The position numbers and the translations under genes were made by a program. Positions 60,211-64,000 of a stretch of DNA of 64,000 nt are shown one piece after another. The notes beneath the pieces are model-generated. The model was not told where the DNA came from. It saw only the letters and a program-made list of their open reading frames with translations, and searched no databases. The DNA is taken from assembly GCF_000179915.2 (NCBI RefSeq), contig NC_014963.1, positions 1,860,001 to 1,924,000 of the forward strand, given 5' to 3'. How positions within the stretch are numbered: position 1 is the first letter of the stretch; each line of letters begins with the position of its first letter. This DNA is from Terriglobus saanensis SP1PR4 (GTDB lineage Bacteria > Acidobacteriota > Terriglobia > Terriglobales > Acidobacteriaceae).

Positions 60211-62961
60211 ATGAATCATAATTGGAACAGGGCAGCAATATGGGCTGCAGTGCTATTGCCTTCCATGGCATTCGCTCAGCAAGCCTGCTCAAACGGAGCA
60301 CAGGTAGACGGGACGATTACTGATCCAACTGGCGCGGTCATCCCCGGAGCCCAGGTGCAAACCGCCGATGGCAAGAAGACGATAACCGATGCGGCAGGTC
60401 ATTTCTTGTTACCGTGCGTCCGGATTGACTCCAACCAGATCACAGTTGAAGCTGAGGACTTTACTTCTGAGACAGTCACAGTTGACAAACAGGTGGGTGG
60501 AAGCATTCATCTCAATATCCCTTTAGGGATCGTCCACGTGAACACAGTGGTTCAAGTCGACGGCGATAGCAGCTCTACTGATCGCGGCTCGGGTACCACC
60601 ACGTTGAACACGAAGGATGTACAACTGCTTGCCGACGATCCGGATGATTTTCTCCGGCAATTGCAGGCGCTATCTGCCAGTAGCGGAGGCTCCCCCTCTT
60701 CATCCGTTATCCTGATCGATGGCTTTCAGAATGGAAGTGTGCTTCCACCCAAAAGTTCCATCGCCTCGATTCGTGTCAATCCGGACCTTTTCTCTGCCGA
60801 ATACCAGACTCCTCCATGGAGCGGTGGAGTCATCGAGATCGTGACCAAGCCTGGTGCAGATTCTTTACACGGGGCACTCTTCTATTCGGACAGCGATAGC
60901 AGCTTCAATGCAACCAATCCCTTCTCAGCTACGCCAACTCCGGCCAGTAGGCGACGGTACGGATTTGAGCTAAGTGGCCCCGTCGTCTCAAAAAAGAGCG
61001 GCTTTACCCTCGCACTGGAAAAGCGCGATATCGATGAGTTCAACATCGTAAATGCAGTAACACTGGATGGAAGTGGGAACCAGGTACCGTTGCGGCAGAC
61101 AGTTTCAGCTCCACAGAGGCTTTGGATAGCTTCGGCTCGTGGCGACTGGCAGGTAACTTCAAAAGATACTGCGGCATTTTCTTTTTCATCCAATGTCAAC
61201 AATTTAGGAAATCAGGGTGTTGGCGGGCTCACGCTGGCCGAGGCGGGGTATTCAGGCCTGTTGAGTGAACACGATCTCCGATTTACCAATACGCTGATAC
61301 CCAACGCTAATCTGTTGCATACAACCCATGTCGGTTATTCATGGAAGCGCACAAAACAGTCCCCGTTGTCGACCTCTCCATCGCTCCAGGTCTCCGGTTA
61401 TTTCAATGGAGGCGGTTCAATCGCTCAGAGTCTCGATAACCGGGAGCGTGACCTCGAAGTAGATGACGACCTGCTGATCGCCCATGGCAAACATCAAGTG
61501 AAATTTGGTCTGCAGTCGCTCGGTATCTTCGGCCATAGCGATAACCCAAACAACTTCAATGGTACCTATATCTTTGGTGGCGGTAGCGCGCCAGTTCTTG
61601 ACGCAAACAATAACCCGACCGGACTGACGACAACGATCAGCGCGATCGAGCAATATCGTCGCGCTCAAGTGAACCTTCCAGGAGGCAGACCCACTACGTA
61701 TCAGGTGACTAGCGGAAGCCCACTGGTTCCGATTACGCAGTGGAGGTTGGGTCTCTATCTGCAAGACAACATTAAGCTAAGTCCGCGATTCGCCGTGAAT
61801 ACCGGCTTGCGATTCGCTCTTCAGACGTCACCCGACAGCGTATCTAATTTCGGCCCGCGTGCAAGTTTCTCGTGGATTCCTGACAAAAAAGAGAAGTGGG
61901 TATTTCGTGCCCAGGTCGGGCTCTTCTCCGAACTTATCGATCCTACCCATGCTCTCGAAGGCGCGCGACTTAATGATGTGCGGCAAAAGCAGGTGACAAT
62001 CTACTCACCAAACTATAATGACCTGCTGACACCAGTCGTCGGGTCCATTGAAGTCGGTACAGTTCAGCAGCTTCCGCAGCGGCTGAGTCAGCCGCTAGAA
62101 TATTCCAGTTTCTTCACCGTAGAGCATGAGCTTCCGCAACACTGGAATGTGAGGGTTAACTTATATCTCGGCAAGGTGTGGAATGTGCTTCGGAACAAAA
62201 ACATCAATGCACCCATGGTAAAGAGCAGCATAGGCTCTGCTCCTGATCCCTCAGCCGCTCTGCTTGCGCCCCGGCCTACAGTCACAAATAAAAACATTTT
62301 GGAATATCAGGATTCGGGTCACTTCGCAGGAAATGTACTCGCCTTCGTCATCAACCAGCATAGCTATAAGCGCTTCGGTTTATTTGCATACTACGCATAT
62401 CGGAACTCCTGGACAAATGTCAGCAGTGGCGACGGGTTTCCTCAGTCGAGTTACAGTGATGTGGGCGACTCTTCCAGGGCTGACTGGGCGCACACTCACA
62501 GCTTCTTCCTGACAGGAAATATCAATCTGCCCTATGGGTTGACCTTGTCCACGGAGTTCGATGCGCAGCAGGGAACTCCATATAACATCATTACTGGCAC
62601 AGACAACAATGGCGATGGAAACTTTAATGATCGTCCCTCATACGCTTCTGCACCCGGTGCTGGAATATATAGCACGCGCTTTGGATTACTCACCGCCAAC
62701 GCGGTGAACGGGGATGTTCCGCGTAACTTGGGAACTATGCCCGCAACGATCCACATGGATATGAACTTGAGTCGATCATTCAGCCTGAGTGCTGCGGACA
62801 AGGCGCACTCGCGCACACTCACGTTGAATGTCCGTACGGCAAACCTGCTGAATCATACGAACGTCACCGCGGTTCGAACCGTTCTTTCCTCAACCCTTGG
62901 GCAGCCGCTTTCGGCCGAGAACTCCCGCAGGGTAGAGTTGGGCGCCAGGTTTGCTTTTTAG
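60211..62961 (+). CDS. TonB-dependent receptor, short Oar-like type
   Basis: 916 residues, about 200 shorter than the other receptors here. Signal peptide ~1-22 (AAIWAAVLLPSMAFAQ); regulatory-like sandwich ~25-110 (QVDGTITDPTGAVIPGAQVQ, VRIDSNQITVEAEDFTSETV), unusually with Cys residues in it (QQACSNGAQ, LLPCVRID); plug with DDPDDFLRQLQALSAS, SVILIDGFQNGSVLPPKSSI; barrel ending in LGARFAF. It belongs to a distinct subgroup of acidobacterial receptors with the DDPDDLLRQLQALAG motif, often without linked hydrolases. ATG at 60211 is preceded by GGAGACGAGAG. The next gene is a sensor kinase, which may control it. Confidence 0.9.
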   Translation: MNHNWNRAAIWAAVLLPSMAFAQQACSNGAQVDGTITDPTGAVIPGAQVQTADGKKTITDAAGHFLLPCVRIDSNQITVEAEDFTSETVTVDKQVGGSIHLNIPLGIVHVNTVVQVDGDSSSTDRGSGTTTLNTKDVQLLADDPDDFLRQLQALSASSGGSPSSSVILIDGFQNGSVLPPKSSIASIRVNPDLFSAEYQTPPWSGGVIEIVTKPGADSLHGALFYSDSDSSFNATNPFSATPTPASRRRYGFELSGPVVSKKSGFTLALEKRDIDEFNIVNAVTLDGSGNQVPLRQTVSAPQRLWIASARGDWQVTSKDTAAFSFSSNVNNLGNQGVGGLTLAEAGYSGLLSEHDLRFTNTLIPNANLLHTTHVGYSWKRTKQSPLSTSPSLQVSGYFNGGGSIAQSLDNRERDLEVDDDLLIAHGKHQVKFGLQSLGIFGHSDNPNNFNGTYIFGGGSAPVLDANNNPTGLTTTISAIEQYRRAQVNLPGGRPTTYQVTSGSPLVPITQWRLGLYLQDNIKLSPRFAVNTGLRFALQTSPDSVSNFGPRASFSWIPDKKEKWVFRAQVGLFSELIDPTHALEGARLNDVRQKQVTIYSPNYNDLLTPVVGSIEVGTVQQLPQRLSQPLEYSSFFTVEHELPQHWNVRVNLYLGKVWNVLRNKNINAPMVKSSIGSAPDPSAALLAPRPTVTNKNILEYQDSGHFAGNVLAFVINQHSYKRFGLFAYYAYRNSWTNVSSGDGFPQSSYSDVGDSSRADWAHTHSFFLTGNINLPYGLTLSTEFDAQQGTPYNIITGTDNNGDGNFNDRPSYASAPGAGIYSTRFGLLTANAVNGDVPRNLGTMPATIHMDMNLSRSFSLSAADKAHSRTLTLNVRTANLLNHTNVTAVRTVLSSTLGQPLSAENSRRVELGARFAF

Positions 62962-63020
62962 TCCTTGCAGCAGGAGTATGGAATCAGGCGATGAAGATAG
63001 GAAGAAAGTGTTGGTGATCT

Positions 63021-64000
63021 ATGAAAGGGATGCCGATGCGGTATTTAGCTTTGAGAGCCCCGGATAAAAAGGCTACAGTCTCTTCGCTGGAAGAGTCGTT
63101 GCCCAGGGCACACGGGCAGCGATCGATCAGGGCCCGGGATTGGCAGGTCTTCCTCGCCGTCAGTATCGTACTTACTCTTCTTATGGCGAGCGAGTGCAGA
63201 TCCATCACCGCACCTGCGTCTCTTCGGTACGGTGCGATCTTTTCGTGGTGGTGGGGCCTCGTTGCGCTCGGCCTATGGCGACTTAGACTATGGGCGCCTT
63301 CGGCTTTACGTTTCACTCCAACGACAGTGTTCCTTCACTTATTGGCTGCTGTCGCTCTTGGTCTCCTGCATCTTCTTGTCATTGGAATCGTCCACTCTCT
63401 GATTCCAGGATGGCCTGTTCATGGAAACGTCCAACATCTCTGGCTGCTGTACTTCGATCTCAATCGTTTTGGAATTGAGCTTCTGGTTTATGGCTTTGCT
63501 TTGGGTGTTACCGGACTATTGTTTTCACAGTCTCAGAGACAGCGGGATGCAATCCAGACACTCACTCTTGAGAGACAGTTATCGCGGGCCCAGCTAAAAG
63601 CCCTGCAAATGCAGATGGAGCCCCACTTTCTGTTTAATACGTTGAACGCCCTTGCAAGTCTGGTAGCACAAGGAAGAAATCCAGAGGCGACAAAGACACT
63701 CTCGCATCTTGACACGATTTTGCGCACAACTCTCCAGCGTCGCACACCGGAGAAAGTTCCTTTCCTGGAAGAACTCAGAACCATCGAGAGCTATCTGGCG
63801 ATTCAACAGGTTCGGTTTGCCGATCGTCTACGGGTGGAGTTTGATACGACCCCGGAAGCTCTGGAAGGTCTTGTACCGTGTTTCCTGCTCCAGCCGATCA
63901 TTGAAAACGCAATCCAGCATGGAATTGCTCCGATGGAGGCAGGCGGTCTGATCGAGACTCGCGTGGAGCGCGTGGGAGACAGCCTCTGCATACGAGTGAG
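63021..64000 (+). CDS. LytS/YpdA-type sensor histidine kinase (partial, cut by right edge)
   Basis: An open frame of 326 codons runs from ATG 63021 to the window end. It is a clear paralogue of the kinase at 15375: FDLNRFGIELLVYGFALGV matches LGLNRWGLEMLVYGFIYGA, and the dimerisation/phosphorylation segment LKALQMQMEPHFLFNTLNAL matches LHALQMQVEPHFLFNTLNSI. Several membrane helices precede it, and the N-box FLLQPIIENAIQHGI is present; the glycine box lies beyond the edge. A LytTR regulator probably follows outside the window, by analogy. ATG at 63036 has AAGG seven bases upstream and may be the real start. Confidence 0.88.
   Translation, partial: MKGMPMRYLALRAPDKKATVSSLEESLPRAHGQRSIRARDWQVFLAVSIVLTLLMASECRSITAPASLRYGAIFSWWWGLVALGLWRLRLWAPSALRFTPTTVFLHLLAAVALGLLHLLVIGIVHSLIPGWPVHGNVQHLWLLYFDLNRFGIELLVYGFALGVTGLLFSQSQRQRDAIQTLTLERQLSRAQLKALQMQMEPHFLFNTLNALASLVAQGRNPEATKTLSHLDTILRTTLQRRTPEKVPFLEELRTIESYLAIQQVRFADRLRVEFDTTPEALEGLVPCFLLQPIIENAIQHGIAPMEAGGLIETRVERVGDSLCIRV

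Noticed and set aside
1-64000. Long ORFs antisense to receptor genes
   Set aside because: Many open frames opposite the receptors arise from codon bias in repetitive Asn/Gly/Thr-rich barrels; they lack ribosome sites and domains.
1-64000. CRISPR arrays, tRNA genes, insertion sequences or prophage genes
   Set aside because: No regularly spaced repeats, no tRNA T-loop pattern in the gaps, and no transposase, integrase or phage motif was found by reading.

Overview
The window looks like chromosome of an acidobacterium of the Terriglobia type (Terriglobus/Granulicella/Edaphobacter-like). The grounds are six very large Oar-type TonB-dependent receptors with an N-terminal carboxypeptidase-regulatory-like domain, a ToxR-like one-component regulator of the kind common in that group, a LytS/LytTR two-component pair next to a TonB-like protein, and many Tat-exported polysaccharide-degrading enzymes. 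I see no rRNA, tRNA, CRISPR array, insertion sequence or prophage. Genus assignment is inference from gene content only. || 1-13.7 kb, glycan use: a LacI-type regulator (cut by the left edge) is divergent from a DUF5107/TPR protein that overlaps a sugar-porter MFS gene. Facing these is a minus-strand operon: alpha-N-acetylglucosaminidase (GH89), GH2 glycosidase, TonB-dependent receptor; a strong terminator closes it. || 13.8-18.9 kb, regulation and energy: a membrane-bound winged-helix regulator, a LytS-like kinase overlapping its LytTR regulator, and a TonB-like protein with a long cytoplasmic N-terminus. || 19-29.7 kb: a minus-strand redox cluster with an HD-GYP protein, a three-part fusion (membrane domain, catalase-like domain, di-haem cytochrome c), a mono-haem cytochrome c, a GMC flavoprotein, a 147-residue unknown protein with a vestigial copy of its start, and another large di-haem cytochrome c. 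|| 30-41.7 kb: a KdsC-like phosphatase, a DHA2 exporter, a DUF4380 protein, two divergent TonB-dependent receptors with near-consensus promoters, and a CHY zinc-finger protein. || 41.7-51.4 kb, a sulfur-themed block on the minus strand: MsrB and DipZ, then a receptor plus sulfatase operon, then a second sulfatase. The last two units are each preceded by an unannotated mini-ORF with clustered cysteine codons. The one before the second sulfatase (51083-51178) has a near-leaderless promoter, three consecutive Cys codons, a hairpin enclosing those codons and an intrinsic terminator before the sulfatase. This is the layout of a cysteine-responsive attenuator, and I regard it as the most interesting item in the window. 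|| 51.4-64 kb: a PHP/CehA-type hydrolase with its receptor, an acidobacterial protein of unknown function, an exported acetamidase/formamidase-family protein, a beta-propeller protein, a sixth receptor, and a second LytS-like kinase cut by the right edge. || Common theme: receptors import oligomers or complexes, linked Tat- or Sec-exported enzymes cut or desulfate them, and one- or two-component regulators control the units.
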